A DNA stretch of 64,000 nucleotides, from assembly GCF_021917145.1 (NCBI RefSeq), contig NC_061066.1, forward strand, positions 9,522,685-9,586,684, read 5' to 3'. The notes beneath the pieces were generated by a model. The model was not told where the DNA came from. It was given only the letters and a program-made list of their open reading frames with translations, and ran no database searches. The translations under genes and the position numbers were made by a program. The first letter of the stretch is position 1. Every line of letters begins with the position of its first letter. Positions 1 through 12,055 of the stretch are shown piece after piece. This stretch comes from Hypomesus transpacificus (lineage: Eukaryota; Chordata; Actinopteri; Osmeriformes; Osmeridae).

Positions 1-306
1 CATGATGTCAGGATTGCTCCTCACAGCTGCCCCTGTCCCTCCTCCCGGTCACCACCACACATCCTGCTCCTGCCTGTGTGACAGGCTTGTCTGACAGGGC
101 GCAGGTGTGATGCTGACAGGATCAAGCAGGGGACAGGAGGAGCAGGTGGATCGTTTAGTTCTTCTGTCTCATCTCCCACCTGCCAGACGACAGACCAGGT
201 CTTGACTCGGCCACATGGGGCAACTGTTAATAAGAGGTTTAGGTAAGGAGTACAGAATGCGAGCAAGTCATTTTTAAGTGTAGTGTGACAGGAAAGACAG
301 GGAGAC

Positions 307-312
<6 letters not shown>

Positions 313-383
<71 letters not shown>
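313..383. repeat. (GA)n microsatellite inside an inverted repeat
   Basis: About 35 GA units. The flanks 272-312 and about 448-497 are reverse complements of each other (TTTTTAAGTGTAGTGTGACA against TGTCACACTTCACTTAAAAA), making a potential hairpin with the GA tract on one side of the loop. Confidence 0.9.
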
Positions 384-388
<5 letters not shown>

Positions 389-394
389 GGGAAC

Positions 395-510
395 ACATGC
401 AGCGGCCTGCGTTCAAATCCGGCCTGGGCCCATTACTGCATGTCTTTCCCTGTCTTTCTCTCCCTGCCTTTCCTGTCACACTTCACTTAAAAACTGTCCA
501 ATAAAGCATG
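395..510 (+). mobile_element. tRNA-derived SINE body
   Basis: GCGTTCAAATCCGGCCTGGG (B-box-like), CCCATTACTGCATGTCTTTC, CCTGCCTTTCCTGTCAC and a CTGTCCAATAAAG end match the family also present at 56615. Orientation is plus. Confidence 0.6.
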
Positions 511-1650
511 ACAATGGGTCCCAGGCAGAGAAATGATCCAGTGGTGTCCCCCCTAACTCCCAACGCCACTTCAGCTTTCTAGGAACACCAAGCTCCTCTA
601 AACAAAGGAGACCCAGCAGAGGAATGGTTTTCAACAACAACGGGCCACACTTGGGGGCACAGGAATGCATTCCTTTGTGTCGACATCACAGCAGATAATC
701 CCTCCACCGCATTCTCGCAGTGACACCATGGGGACACACCGCAGGAGGGCACACTGCAGGGGGGGGGGGCAGCGGGGAGGGCAAGAAGGGGGTGGGTCTC
801 TGCAGGAACGGCTGATATCTCCCACTCTGTTGTCTTCTAATTCAGGAGGGCACGGTTTCTGACCCCAACTAACGCACAGCGGTCTTCAGTCCAACCCCCA
901 TGATGGACACGGCTATTAGCTCCCCCTCACACACACACACACAGGATGTGCATGGTTTCTCTTCTCACCCCCCCCCCCCCCCCCCGCCCACGTGCCTCCA
1001 CTAAGCCAGGAGATGCCTGCACTAGCGGAAGCTGGGTAGGAATGGATGGGAGTTGATTACTATGATGTTAAAACCGACAAATTGTGTGACAAATGTTTGA
1101 CGCTGTGTGACATGTTTGTTGAGGTATAAGGCCTACTATGTTTGTGTTTTTTTGGGGGGGGTAGTTCCATGTTTGGAATCAGATTTTACACCAAATGAGT
1201 TTGATTTCAGAAGGGCAAAAAAAGACAAATCTGTTTAAATAAAAACCAGAAACTGTGTTGTAATGGTTCAAAAATATATATAACAGTGTCTCTATCTCTC
1301 TGAAGATAACAGCAGAGGGAGTAAAATAACCCAGACAGTTTCTCCTTCTAGGGGTGTTCATAAAACATATGAGAAGACAATTCATCTGACTGCTCCTCTG
1401 GGTGTTCCCGGCTGCCAGTGAATATTTTCCATCTGCAGTATTTCTATCCTGGTGAAGAACCAGCACGAGATAGACAACTTGTGTTGAGTTTACATCGGCC
1501 CCGAGAGTTCACTTTGCTCTCACTGTGTTCAGAATTAATCAGAGAAACACGTGGGAATCACAAAACACACCAATAAAGCGACCGTATATTGGTTGTATAT
1601 ATCCTGGTTTTCTCAGGAGCATGTGATCAGCAGATCCTGGTAGAAAGCTC
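511..1650. other. Non-coding stretch, no gene seen
   Basis: Contains homopolymer G and C runs (about 758-769 and 968-985) and short CA repeats. Open frames here are short and unsupported. Confidence 0.5.
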
Positions 1651-1945
1651 TAGGCATGCACCGAATACCGAATCCACTGGTTAAGATTCGGCCGAATCCG
1701 AAACCGAATACCGAATCCTACTCCCATCCAAAGCACATTAACACATTAATGAAGTAAACAACGTCCGCAGCAGTCAGAGTTTCCCGCAGCAGTTTACAGG
1801 TAAGGCGGCCGACTAAGCAACACACGCCTGCCGAATTAACTACGTTGTAAATAAAAATTAAAAACAAAATTATTGCGATATCCGCTGTGTTACTACTACT
1901 TGTATTCTCCTTCCATTTCAAACGCCAGTCTCCCTTCATTAGGCT
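1651..1945. mobile_element. Truncated hAT-like element end
   Basis: TAGGCATGCACCGAATACCG followed by repeated CCGAATCCGAAACCGAATAC resembles the CCGAATATTCGG terminus of a teleost hAT family. The matching right terminus (GGTGCATGCCTA) is absent, so the copy is truncated. Confidence 0.5.
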
Positions 1946-1998
1946 ATTGCAGAACCCCCCCCCCCCTCAGAAGCTCCTGATCTTCATGGTGTTACTCC

Positions 1999-2127
1999 TA
2001 GGGGTTAGGGTTAGGTAACCGTACTCCTGAGGAAAGGCTCCAGGGTTCGGGTTAGGTAACCGTACTCCTGAGGAAAGGCTCCAGGGTTAGGGTTAGGTAA
2101 CCGTACTCCTGAGGAAAGGCTCCAGGG
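1999..2127. repeat. Triplicated ~48-bp unit with GGGTTAGGGTTAGG
   Basis: Three copies of GTTAGGTAACCGTACTCCTG plus AGGAAAGGCTCCAGGG are present, each led by telomere-like GGGTTAGGGTTAGG. Confidence 0.9.
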
Positions 2128-2275
2128 CTGGTGGGGACTGGTTATGCACAGAATACCCATGTACCTTTATGGGAGCCTGGCAGTAACTCAAAGCAGGTCC
2201 CCATATAAAAGTCTTTCTTCCAGGGGCTGAATATATTGCCCTTCACGACAGATAAATCTGTTCACCTCACGCCCT

Positions 2276-2485
2276 CCTCCGATTCACCTGCTGTATCACC
2301 CCCCTCCTCCGTTTCACCTGCTGTATCACCCCCCTCCTCCGTTTCACCTGCTGTATCACCCCCCTCCTCCGTTTCACCTGCTGTATCACCCCCCTCCTCC
2401 GTTTCACCTGCTGTATCACCCCCCTCCTCCGTTTCACCTGCTGTATCACCCCCCTCCTCCGTTTCACCTGCTGTATCACCCCTGT
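2276..2485. repeat. 30-bp minisatellite
   Basis: Seven near-perfect copies of TCACCTGCTGTATCACCCCC plus CTCCTCCGTT. It is a multiple of three, so spurious open frames run through it on both strands. Confidence 0.95.
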
Positions 2486-2878
2486 ATCACCCCCCTGCTC
2501 AGGACACACCTGCAGTATCAGCCCCCTGCTCAGGACACACCTGACGCCACACACACAATAAAAGACCAATAAACACAGAATCTTCCGGGACTCAAGATTT
2601 TTATATCAACTCTGAAACACCATCCTTCATCTCCGCCTCCAGAATACTCTGACAGCATCGGAGTGCTGCGGCGATGCGAAGCACCGTGAGACTAGTCAAT
2701 ATCACCATCCCATTTACGCATGAGAAAGATGCTGAAAGAGTATGTTATTATTCATTCAGTTTTAGTATTACCATCTGATTAAGGTGCAGAGTAATTACCT
2801 ATAATACATCATATTAGAAGTGGTCTTCGACAACAGAAAGACCAGGGTCTTGGCCTCCCTGTGTGCATCTGCTAGGGT

Positions 2879-2919
2879 CTAAGTGCTGTTAGGGTTACCC
2901 TAACCTTAACAGCACTTAG
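2879..2919. repeat. 41-bp palindrome with telomere-like core
   Basis: CTAAGTGCTGTTAGGGTTA, CCC, TAACCTTAACAGCACTTAG: arms of 19 with one mismatch and a 3-base loop. It is followed by CTAAGCACTAACCCTAACCC. Confidence 0.9.
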
Positions 2920-3008
2920 CTAAGCACTAACCCTAACCCTTACTGTACACACAACCTTGTGTTAATGCACATGCTGTCTGTCACTGTACACAAGTTCATA
3001 GCCTCCAT

Positions 3009-3127
3009 TACACACACACACACACACACATGCTGTGCTCTCATACATGCACACACACACACACACACACATGCACACACACACACACATGCTGTGCTCT
3101 CATACATGCACACACACACACACACAT
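3009..3127. repeat. (CA)n microsatellites with duplicated ATGCTGTGCTCTCATACATG
   Basis: CA tracts are separated by two copies of ATGCTGTGCTCTCATACATG, showing duplication of a CA-plus-spacer block. Confidence 0.9.
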
Positions 3128-4842
3128 GCACACAGACTTCACCAACATCCCTCAGTCTGGTGATGTCATCTCTTGAGGTATTTCAGTTTGGATGTCATCA
3201 TCTGTTGACATTAATTAAATGTCACAGTATCCACATAACAATCTCATGCTGAGTTAGAAATGCACAAGTATGCACATAACAATATTATTGCAACGTATTA
3301 TTGGACCAAAATGAGAAATACATTTTCTCAGTTTCACTTTCCATAAACTCATTTCAAGGATAAATATTTAAATCTAGATTGTATTAATTTCAGAGAGACG
3401 AAGAATGCAATCCATTAAAAGAACAATAGTATGACATCGTAAATATTAATATGCTAATTAAAAGTCAAGTGTTAATCAAGTTCCCATTATCCTTGTAGAC
3501 TATTCCATTCTCATCTCTCCTCAGCACCAGTGCTGCATCACTGTAACAGCACAGTAACTGTAGTAACAGTAACAGTAACAGGAAAACCCTTTAATAGCAG
3601 CTCTTCTGGTCTGATCAGCCTGAACTCTCCAGAGCGGCAGTTAGCAAGGTCATGTTTGAGTCAATGAAGTGTCAGTTTAGTAAGTGCTCTAACACACAAA
3701 ACACACACTGATGGTGAAGCCAGAATAGAAAATGCAGCTGCGTTTGAATAAAAGGTAGCTGGGTCACTCAATGCATTCCATAAATTGCTTGCTTGCTCAA
3801 TGGTATTTACATTACATGGCATTACATTCTACAACAAATCTGTCATGCACAGCCATAGTGCAGTGTTGCCAAAATAATCTCACCTGAAGTTGCTATTGGT
3901 TTTCTGAAAAATTGCTAATAACACTAGATTACGTGATGACGTAAATCCAAACAAAATTGGGGCCGTCATCCACACCCAACTCCGCTTTCGGTGGGAGGTA
4001 CGACTTTCTATGACAACACAGACTACAGTACAATTTGCTATTTTGCGGCTGCTAAACAACGAAAACGAACATTTCCACTGTTGTAAAAAGTCGCTATATT
4101 TGACGAGAGGCACAAATAAACAGTATCAGGCCTACCTTGGATGTCTTCCCGGGCTTGTCTTACCAGGCCAATGCGCGAGGCAGAGACGTCGAGGTTTACC
4201 GTTGAAAATATATTAGTTTATCACAGTTCAATAAGTCTGACTGTTCCCGTTCAAAAGGCGAAGGGGAAGATTTTCAGACGAGGTGTTGATATGTAGGCTC
4301 TCAGTCTAATATTGATCAGATTACTTGTTGAAGAGACTTGAGGAGACCTAGTCCTGAGCTGCTTTCGGTGTCAGTCGACGCCATTAGCTAGCTGTGAAGG
4401 CCGGCCTGTGGTGTTTGAAGGCGGACATTGCGTGGCTCCTCTCTCCGGTGTTAATGGACTCAAACAGTTGCAGCCGAATTAGTCACCGGCTCCACCAATC
4501 GTGGTTTTTAGCAACTAACATTTGTTTTGACGTTGTTACTGTTGGGTTAAGTTTGTTGGTCACCAAAACCGGGCTATTCGTTTTTAAGTTACACTAACAT
4601 TAGCTAGTAAAGCAGCGGCGTTTCAATTTGGCGCTCTTGGGAAATATTTCAGCTGGCCAATTGCAGCATCCGTCACACACGCGCTAAAGTACAAAATGAT
4701 CTTTATTGGTTGAAATAAATGACAGATTGTTGGCTCCAATCAGTACCAAAATTATACCCCAGCCCTCCATGTCATACTGTTTCACAACAATATTGAGTCG
4801 TTTTATAAAAATATTATTAAATCTACAGTTTGGACGACAATG
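3128..4842. other. Mixed unique and degenerate repeat sequence, no gene seen
   Basis: AT-rich to 3850, then more GC-balanced sequence to 4680. A CAGTGTTGCCAAAA at about 3861 resembles a hAT-type end, but no partner end is found. No exon with family similarity is seen. Confidence 0.45.
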
Positions 4843-4869
4843 TGTCCAAACTTTTGACTGGTACTGTAT
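4843..4869 (-). mobile_element. Tc1-like transposon terminal remnant
   Basis: GTCCAAACTTTTGACTGGTA followed by CTGTA is the reverse of the common fish Tc1-like terminus TACAGTACCAGTCAAAAGTT. No transposase remnant or partner end is seen nearby. Confidence 0.6.
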
Positions 4870-5067
4870 ATTGGATGGGCATGTGAGCAGGCCCAGCCAG
4901 ACCCACCAGTACAGTAGCAACACACACACACTATGGAAGCTAAGTTAGTTAGCTCTATAGCAGACATGTACGGGCTGAGAATGGTGGTGTGGTGCTTTCA
5001 GAAGTACATTATACATGAGTGGAGAAAAAAAGTGTAATCTGTCCTGAGGCTAGTGTGTGTGAGGAGT

Positions 5068-5262
5068 TTCCTGGTCTGTTTTCTGGTCTGTGCTGAACCA
5101 TGTTTACTCAGCAGCTCAGCAGAACCACCTGGAGAACATCCAAAAGGAAGAATCCACTCCTGGTCTGTTTTCTGGTCTGTGCTGAACCATGTTTACTCAG
5201 CAGCTCAGCAGAGCTCAGCTCAGCAGAACCACCTGGAGAACATCCAAAAGGAAGAATCCACT
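5068..5262. repeat. Tandem duplication of an ~100-bp block
   Basis: CTGGTCTGTTTTCTGGTCTG through AGGAAGAATCCACT occurs twice in tandem. The second copy is lengthened by an extra CAGCAGAGCTCAGCT. Confidence 0.9.
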
Positions 5263-5515
5263 TCAGACATTTCCCAATGTCTGCCGCAAATCTGGCATTA
5301 TTTACTGGTGATATTATTATTTATTATTATTTACTGCATCACAGCTTTGATCATCAGAAGAAGTGTCCATATGGCTTGTGGTTTCTGGGGGGAGGGGGGG
5401 GGGAGGGGGATGTGAATGAGTGTGTGTGTGAATGCTCATGTTTGTGCTGCTGTGTGTGTGTCAATAATGTTGTCTTGTCAGATTTGTACATCTACCTTTT
5501 CATTTGTATGTTCCA

Positions 5516-5622
5516 CCATGTGTTGCATGTGTGCGTTGCATGTGTGTGTTGCATGTGTGTGTTGCGTGTGTTGCGTTTGTGTGCTGCGTGTGTTTGTTGC
5601 ATGTGTGTGCTGCATGTGTGTG
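5516..5622. repeat. TGTGTGTTGCATG degenerate repeat
   Basis: An irregular 9-13-base GT-rich repeat. Cys-rich open frames over it are artefacts. Confidence 0.8.
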
Positions 5623-5850
5623 TGTACGGTTGTAAAGGTCATGCCTGTGTCAGGACTGGTCCACAACAGGAGACGCCCATCACCTCCTCTCACTGCAGCT
5701 TCCTCCCTTCTGCGTTCATCTGGGTTCCATTAGAAAACACCAATCTTCATCACTCACAACCTCTCCTCCTCTTCACAGGCACCCACGTGGACCAGAGGGA
5801 CTCAGTCTTCACCACCAACCCAATATGATCAGACTCCCTGGATATCCCCG

Positions 5851-6091
5851 AGGAGAGGAGGAGGAGAGGAAGAGGAGGAGGGGAGGAGGAGGAGGAAGAG
5901 GAGAGGAGGAAGAGGAGAGGAGGAGGAGGAAGAGGAGAGGAGGAGGAGAGGTGGAGGAGAGGAGGAGAGGAGGAGGAGAGGAGGAGGAGGAGGAGAGGAG
6001 GAGGAGAGGTGGAGGAGAGGAGGAGGAGGAAGAGGAGAGGAGGAGGAGAGGAGGAGGAAGAGGAGAGGAGGAGGAGGAGAGGAGGAGGAGT
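5851..6091. repeat. Purine array (GAGGAGGAGAG)n
   Basis: About 240 bases of pure purine on the + strand. Long mirror-symmetric purine tracts can adopt triplex DNA (inference). Confidence 0.93.
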
Positions 6092-6740
6092 GTTGTTGGG
6101 AGTGTGTCCTCGTTCGACCACATCTGCAGCAGCCGCTGGGAAGAACATCTGGACGGAGAAGAGCAGCAGGAATGATGATCACACAGATGTATGTGGTCAG
6201 GGCCTCGTTCTCTCCTTTCTTTTCTCCCTCCCTCCCCCTTTCCCTTTCATCCCTCTCTCTTCTGTCTGTTGAGTGTGGTGAAGCACCACATTCTACAAAT
6301 ATTCTTCTTCCCTGACCGTGAACACAGATGTTGGAGGTGAGTGTCGTGGGTTTGATCATTCGTATAAAATCTTCATGGCACAACAAGCTGTGTTACAAGG
6401 TACAAATTACATTATGAATGCGTGAGACTGATAATCTATACTTTATCACATTAGATATGTATTTCTTTTCTTTTCATTATTTTGCTGCAGTGTAATCCAG
6501 TAACAGCATGAGAAAGTTAGAGAGCCAAATGTTCATACAAAGAAACAAATGTGTAAAGAAACATATTCAGGATTTTTCATCTGACGTTGCTCTGAATGTT
6601 CTCAGTGTAGATATAAAAATGAAGGGTTGTTAAGTTGCCTACAAGCCTTTTTTTAAGACACAAGCAAAATGTCAACTTAAGTATCTTCTTCCTAAAAGAG
6701 TACTGTAAGGGACAGTGCATCTGATTCCCCAGGCTACCCA
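6092..6740. other. Non-coding, no gene seen
   Basis: Unique AT-rich sequence between two repeat arrays. No exon or known repeat is recognised. Confidence 0.45.
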
Positions 6741-7687
6741 GACACTGTGGATCCGCTAGCCTCAACACCTCACTGTCCTCCTAGTGTTGACCTTTGGATC
6801 CACTAGCCTCAACACCTCACTGTCCTCCAGACACTGTGGATCCACTAGCCTCAACACCTCACTGTCCTCCAGACACTGTGGATCCACTAGCCTCAACACC
6901 TCACTGTCCTCCAGACACTGTGGATCCACTAGCCTCAACACCTCACTGTCCTCCAGACACTGTGGATCCACTAGCCTCATCACCTCACTGTCCTCCAGAC
7001 ACTGTGGATCCACTAGCCTCAACACCTCACTGTCCTCCAGACACTGTGGATCCACTAGCCTCAACACCTCACTGTCTTCCAGACACTGTGGATCCACTAG
7101 CCTCAACACCTCACTGTCCTCCTAGTGTTGACCTTTGGATCCACTAGCCTCAACACCTCACTGTCCTCCAGACACTGTGGATTCACTAGCCTCAACACCT
7201 CACTGTCCTCCAGACACTGTGGATCCACTAGCCTCAACACCTCACTGTCCTCCAGACACTGTGGATCCACTAGCCTCAACACCTCACTGTCCTCCAGACA
7301 CTGTGGATCCACTAGCCTCAACACCTCACTGTCCTCCAGACACTGTGGATCCACTAGCCTCAACACCTCACTGTCCTCCAGACACTGTGGATCCACTAGC
7401 CTCAACACCTCACTGTCCTCCAGACACTGTGGATCCACTAGCCTCAACACCTCACTGTCCTCCAGACACTGTGGATCCACTAGCCTCAACACCTCACTGT
7501 CCTCCAGACACTGTGGATCCACTAGCCTCAACACCTCACTGTCTTCCAGACACTGTGGATCCACTAGCCTCAACACCTCACTGTCCTCCAGACACTGTGG
7601 ATCCACTAGCCTCAACACCTCACTGTCCTCCAGACACTGTGGATTCACTAGCCTCAACACCTCACTGTCCTCCTAGTGTTGACCTTT
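6741..7687. repeat. 42-bp minisatellite, ~22 copies, block-structured
   Basis: The unit contains GATCCACTAGCCTCAACACC and TCACTGTCCTCCAGACACTG. The boundary motif CCTAGTGTTGACCTTTG occurs three times (about 6780, 7121, 7673), marking two sub-arrays that arose by block duplication. Forty-two is a multiple of three, so long spurious open frames appear in several frames. Confidence 0.95.
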
Positions 7688-8334
7688 GACTTCCATGTTT
7701 GGGCTTTCTGGGATGTTCTTAACAGGTCCCTCTGTTCCAGACAAGTGCGTCTCATACAATCACACAACCACTTTGAGGCTTGGAACTGGGCCAATTAGAC
7801 GTCCCTGAGTCAGCCCCAGAACTGGCACTGCTCATCAAGGACTCTGATTGGTTACTTGTTGGTGACTCATCACTTCTGTCTTCTAAATGCAGATTAAGAG
7901 TCAGAATGTGTATGGATGTTTTGAACCCTGTAATTAGTCCAGCCCTTGTCCCTACAGTCTGAACATGAATGAGTCACAGCAGCTCTTGATGTGTGATTGG
8001 TCTATTTGGAATTACCAGTTGGGAAAAAAGGTAGGAAGGTAATGTAATTTCTGTTCTGTATATCCCAGCATCAAATGATTCTTACTGTACATTGAGGGAA
8101 CTAGTATAAGTAACCCTATGTAGGAAAAAAAAATTGGAAAACATTTGATGGAGTTCATCCAGTTTACTGAGATTAAGTAAAAAAAAATGACTGTAAATCA
8201 AAGAGAGCCCTGGAACACGTCTGCAGGGTAATTCAGCCAATGATTGACAGGGGAAGTCAGCTGATTGCTGTGTTCTGACCCAGTGGATTTACGTCATGTT
8301 CCTAAGACGCTCTGTACGACAGGAAGACACGTTC
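7688..8334. other. Non-coding, no gene seen
   Basis: Unique sequence without recognisable exons or repeats. Confidence 0.4.
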
Positions 8335-8341
8335 ATAAGAA

Positions 8342-8527
8342 CAGGTGGCTGAGCGGTTAAGGAATCAGGCTAATCAGGCTAATCTGAACGTTGCCAGTTC
8401 GATTCCTGGCCGTGCCAAATGAGGTTGTGTCCTTGGGCAAGGCACTTCACCCTACTTGCCTCGGGGGAAATGTCCCTGTACTTACTGTAAGTCGCTCTGG
8501 ATAAGAGCGTCTGCTAAATGACTAAAT
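8342..8527 (+). mobile_element. Full-length tRNA-derived SINE with L2-like tail
   Basis: The head has A-box-like GGTGGCTGAGCGGTTAAG and B-box GTTCGATTCC. The body has CCTTGGGCAAGGCACTTCAC. The tail has GTAAGTCGCTCTGGATAAGA, GCGTCTGCTAAATGAC and short AAAT. ATAAGAA occurs on both sides (8335-8341, 8528-8534) as a target duplication. Confidence 0.88.
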
Positions 8528-9074
8528 ATAAGAAACAGACTGTGTTTCATGGCTAAAACCCATTTTCCAACCGTCTGCAAACAATTTCGAATTCAAATGT
8601 TTGCACATTCATGTAGATTCTCCTCCAGAACCCTTGAAACTGCCTCCTGAAGTTCAGAGCTATGAGAAAAAAGCATTGCAGTAGCAACAAGCCAGTCAGA
8701 AGAGACTGATTGACTGTCCTCTGTTCTCTCCACAGGACACAGAGAGCCATCCAGCATCACCATCCCACACCCTTAAGGCCGTTATATGGACACATGGGAA
8801 GGGAAACCCTGCCAATCCATCACCAGGAGGCTGGGGTTGAATCCAGGCAGCTCTATGTGGGGGATTTTACGAGTGGGGTGAGGAGGGCTTGAGAGATTTA
8901 CAGGGAGATCTACATTAGCCCAGATTGAACACTGTGTTGGTGATAAATTACAGAGGCAATGTCTTATCGGAAAACAAACCGTCCGAGATGGAGTAGACTT
9001 ACTGTACGAGATGAACGTTGGTGTCTTGTCCCCTCCGGACTCAGAGCAGCTGAACTCTCATGCACACAGTATAA

Positions 9075-9180
9075 GAGAGGGTATAGCTCACTGGTTTGAG
9101 CTGCGGATCAACAGGTCACAGGTTCAAATCTCCCCCTATGCTGTATGTTGCTTTTGATAAAAGCCTGATAAAAGAACACA
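9075..9180 (+). mobile_element. Degenerate tRNA-derived SINE
   Basis: GGGTATAGCTCACTGGTTTG and CACAGGTTCAAATCTCC are A- and B-box-like. A GATAAAAGCCTGATAAAAG tail follows. Confidence 0.65.
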
Positions 9181-9372
9181 TTATATCTGAACTCTGTCAT
9201 CAGGATTACCATGCCAACACAGACGTGCATGACATTGGCTTTGCACAGTGAGATGTGATGTGTCCCAGTTCAGTTCTGCAGTAAATCTTCCGTCTATCTG
9301 CCTTGTTTTTATGACCGTGCAGTTTGAGGCGCTAGTGTCTTGACGTCCTGTCGAAGCCTCTCGCGCTGCCGC

Positions 9373-10511
9373 CTGTCTGGCCTGCTGACCCGGATCTTCC
9401 TCACCTCAGACACCACCTGTCTGGCCTGCCCACCCGGATCTTCCTCACCTCAGACACCACCTGTCTGGCCTGCTGACCCGTCTCTTCCTCACCTCAGACA
9501 CCACCTGTCTGGCCTGCTGACCCGTCTCTTCCTCACCTCAGACACCACCTGTCTGGCCTGCTGACCCGTCTCTTCCTCACCTCAGACACCACCTGTCTGG
9601 CCTGCTGACCCGTCTCTTCCTCACCTCAGACACCACGTCTGGCCTGCTGACCCGTCTCTTTCCTCACCTCAGACACCACCTGTCTGGCCTGCTGACCCGT
9701 CTCTTCCTCACCTCAGACACCACCTGTCTGGCCTGCTGTCCCGTCTCTTCCTCACCTCAAACACCACCTGTCTGGCCTGCTGACCCGTCTCTTTCCTCAC
9801 CTCAGACACCACCTGTCTGGCCTGCTGACCCGTCTCTTCCTCACCTCAGACACCACCTGTCTGGCCTGCTGACCCGTCTCTTCCTCACCTCAGACACCAC
9901 GTCTGGCCTGCTGACCCGTCTCTTTCCTCACCTCAGACACCACCTGTCTGGCCTGCTGACCCGTCTCTTCCTCACCTCAGACACCACCTGTCTGGCCTGC
10001 TGACCCGTCTCTTTCCTCACCTCAGACACCACCTGTCTGGCCTGCTGACCCGTCTCTTCCTCACCTCAGACACCACCTGTCTGGCCTGCTGTCCCGTCTC
10101 TTCCTCACCTCAGACACCACCTGTCTGGCCTGCTGACCCGTCTCTTTCCTCACCTCAGACACCACCTGTCTGGCCTGCTGACCCGTCTCTTCCTCACCTC
10201 AGACACCACCTGTCTGGCCTGCTGACCCGTCTCTTTCCTCACCTCAGACACCACCTGTCTGGCCTGCTGACCCGTCTCTTCCTCACCTCAGACACCACCT
10301 GTCTGGCCTGCTGACCCGTCTCTTTCCTCACCTCAGACACCACCTGTCTGGCCTGCTGACCCGTCTCTTCCTCACCTCAGACACCACCTGTCTGGCCTGC
10401 TGACCCGTCTCTTTCCTCACCTCAGACACCACCTGTCTGGCCTGCTGACCCGTCTCTTCCTCACCTCAGACACCACCTGTCTGGCCTGCTGACCCGTCTC
10501 TTCCTCACCTC
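9373..10511. repeat. 44/45-bp minisatellite, ~26 copies
   Basis: The unit contains CTGGCCTGCTGACCCGTCTC and CTCACCTCAGACACCACCTG. Two versions differ by TCTCTTCC or TCTCTTTCC. Several stretches alternate the two versions, giving an 89-base dimer period. Confidence 0.95.
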
Positions 10512-11655
10512 TGAAGACAGTGCTCAGGGAGCCACCTTTGTCGACGGGAAAGAATGTAGGAAAAACGTTGTTTCTGTACACCTGCACCTGGTAGTACAGT
10601 CCCTTAACCTGTCACTACCACTGAGCTGCACCCAACCCTGTGTCCCTCCTAACGTTGGCTTGTTGACGTGACATTTCTGTGGTATGACATTGACAACATG
10701 ACCTGTCTGAACAGGTGCCATTGCAGAGCGGGAGTGCTCCGGAATGCTGCGGAATGCTCCGGAATGCTGCGGTGACCAGGTCTGGTGTGGTTGAGGCAAG
10801 AGCTTCTCTTGTTGTAAACAATGAGCTCCTCGCCTACAGCCAGTAGAGAGGGGAGAGATCTATTCATCCTCATAGCTGGTAACATACACTGCAATCCACA
10901 CCGCAAACTGCGCTACATCATAACACTACAAACTTGAAAATGGAAAGGCAAATCAAATTTACGTATAAACTCACAAGATGTACATAAAGTGAGATAGTGT
11001 TTTTTATCAGTGACATTATAACACATTTCAAGGTTGGCTTGTAAAATATGTTTAGCAGAATGTAAACAACACTCGTAAAGTGGTCACTGTTTACTGCAAA
11101 AGAAGGCCAAGATTGAAAAATTAATGGAGTTTTTCTGAACTCCCTGGACCATTTTCAATTTTCAAACCAACAAATTCTTACAAGCAATAACGTTTACCAC
11201 TGGAGGTAGGTAAGCAAGCCAGGTCAAGGTCAAGGGTCGCTAGTTTGACCTTTTCCCCTCGTTACTCCAGTTTAGTGTGGACTGTAGATGCAGATTAGTA
11301 GCCTGTAGTATTCAAAGGCAGCATGTTTAGTTTACATTGTGGGAAGATAACACATTGTTATGAGCTCTGAAGAGTTCACTTGTCTACTGCCTCATATTCA
11401 CTAGGTCTACATTCAGAGTTCTTTTAGTTTTTTTCCTTTTCCTGCCCTGACTCCTTCTCTAAGAATGATCTTTTGATATCTGTCTTTATGGCCTTTGCCA
11501 CCTTCCACATATTTAATCTCCACACCAACATCAAACATCAAACGTTTTCTTTGAGAACAACGCGTGCTCCGCTGACCGAGTGAACAACCTCGCATGCATG
11601 GCTTTCCTCCCTCTTTCCATCTTGTAAATCGGATGAGGTCATAAAAGCCCCCGCC
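10512..11655. other. Non-coding, no gene seen
   Basis: Includes a small repeat GGAATGCTCCGGAATGCTGC (10740-10770). The rest is unique AT-rich sequence. Confidence 0.4.
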
Positions 11656-11757
11656 CCAGGGCCGCCCCCCGCCCCAGGGCCGCCCCCCGCCCCAGGGCCG
11701 CCCCCCGCCCCAGGGCCGCCCCCCGCCCCAGGGCCGCCCCCCGCCCCAGGCCCCCCC
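11656..11757. repeat. 18-bp GC-rich repeat CCCCAGGGCCGCCCCCCG
   Basis: Six copies of an almost pure GC unit. The minus strand is G-rich with runs of six to seven G. Confidence 0.93.
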
Positions 11758-12055
11758 ACCCCCGCCCCCCCCTTCCCCGAGCACCTCTCCAACATCATTC
11801 CAGAGCGACTCTGCATCGTTCTTGGGCTGCGGACCGATTTACGCCCCTCTTCTCCCGAAGTGTGCAATTCACTCGTGCATTGCCCCTCATAAAACTGGAA
11901 TAAGTCGATATGCTTATCGACAGTATGGAGAACACAATTGTCATCCTCAAGGATGTTGAACGTAGGAGGACGATTAGTCCAAGAAAAGTTTGTGAGAGAA
12001 TTTAAAACGATATGCCTGAGAAGGCTGGCACCCTGTCAGCCGGAGGGCAGCTGCT

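Noticed and set aside
6741-7687. CRISPR-like array because of regular repeats
   Set aside because: Units are directly contiguous without unique spacers and the genome is a vertebrate; these are minisatellites.
6741-7689. Repeat protein with 14-residue units (RLVDPQCLEDSEVL)
   Set aside because: All frames of the 42-base repeat are open on both strands and no start, splice or flanking coding signal exists.
8342-8425. Functional tRNA gene
   Set aside because: A and B boxes are present but the cloverleaf is not intact and an L2-like SINE tail with target duplications follows.
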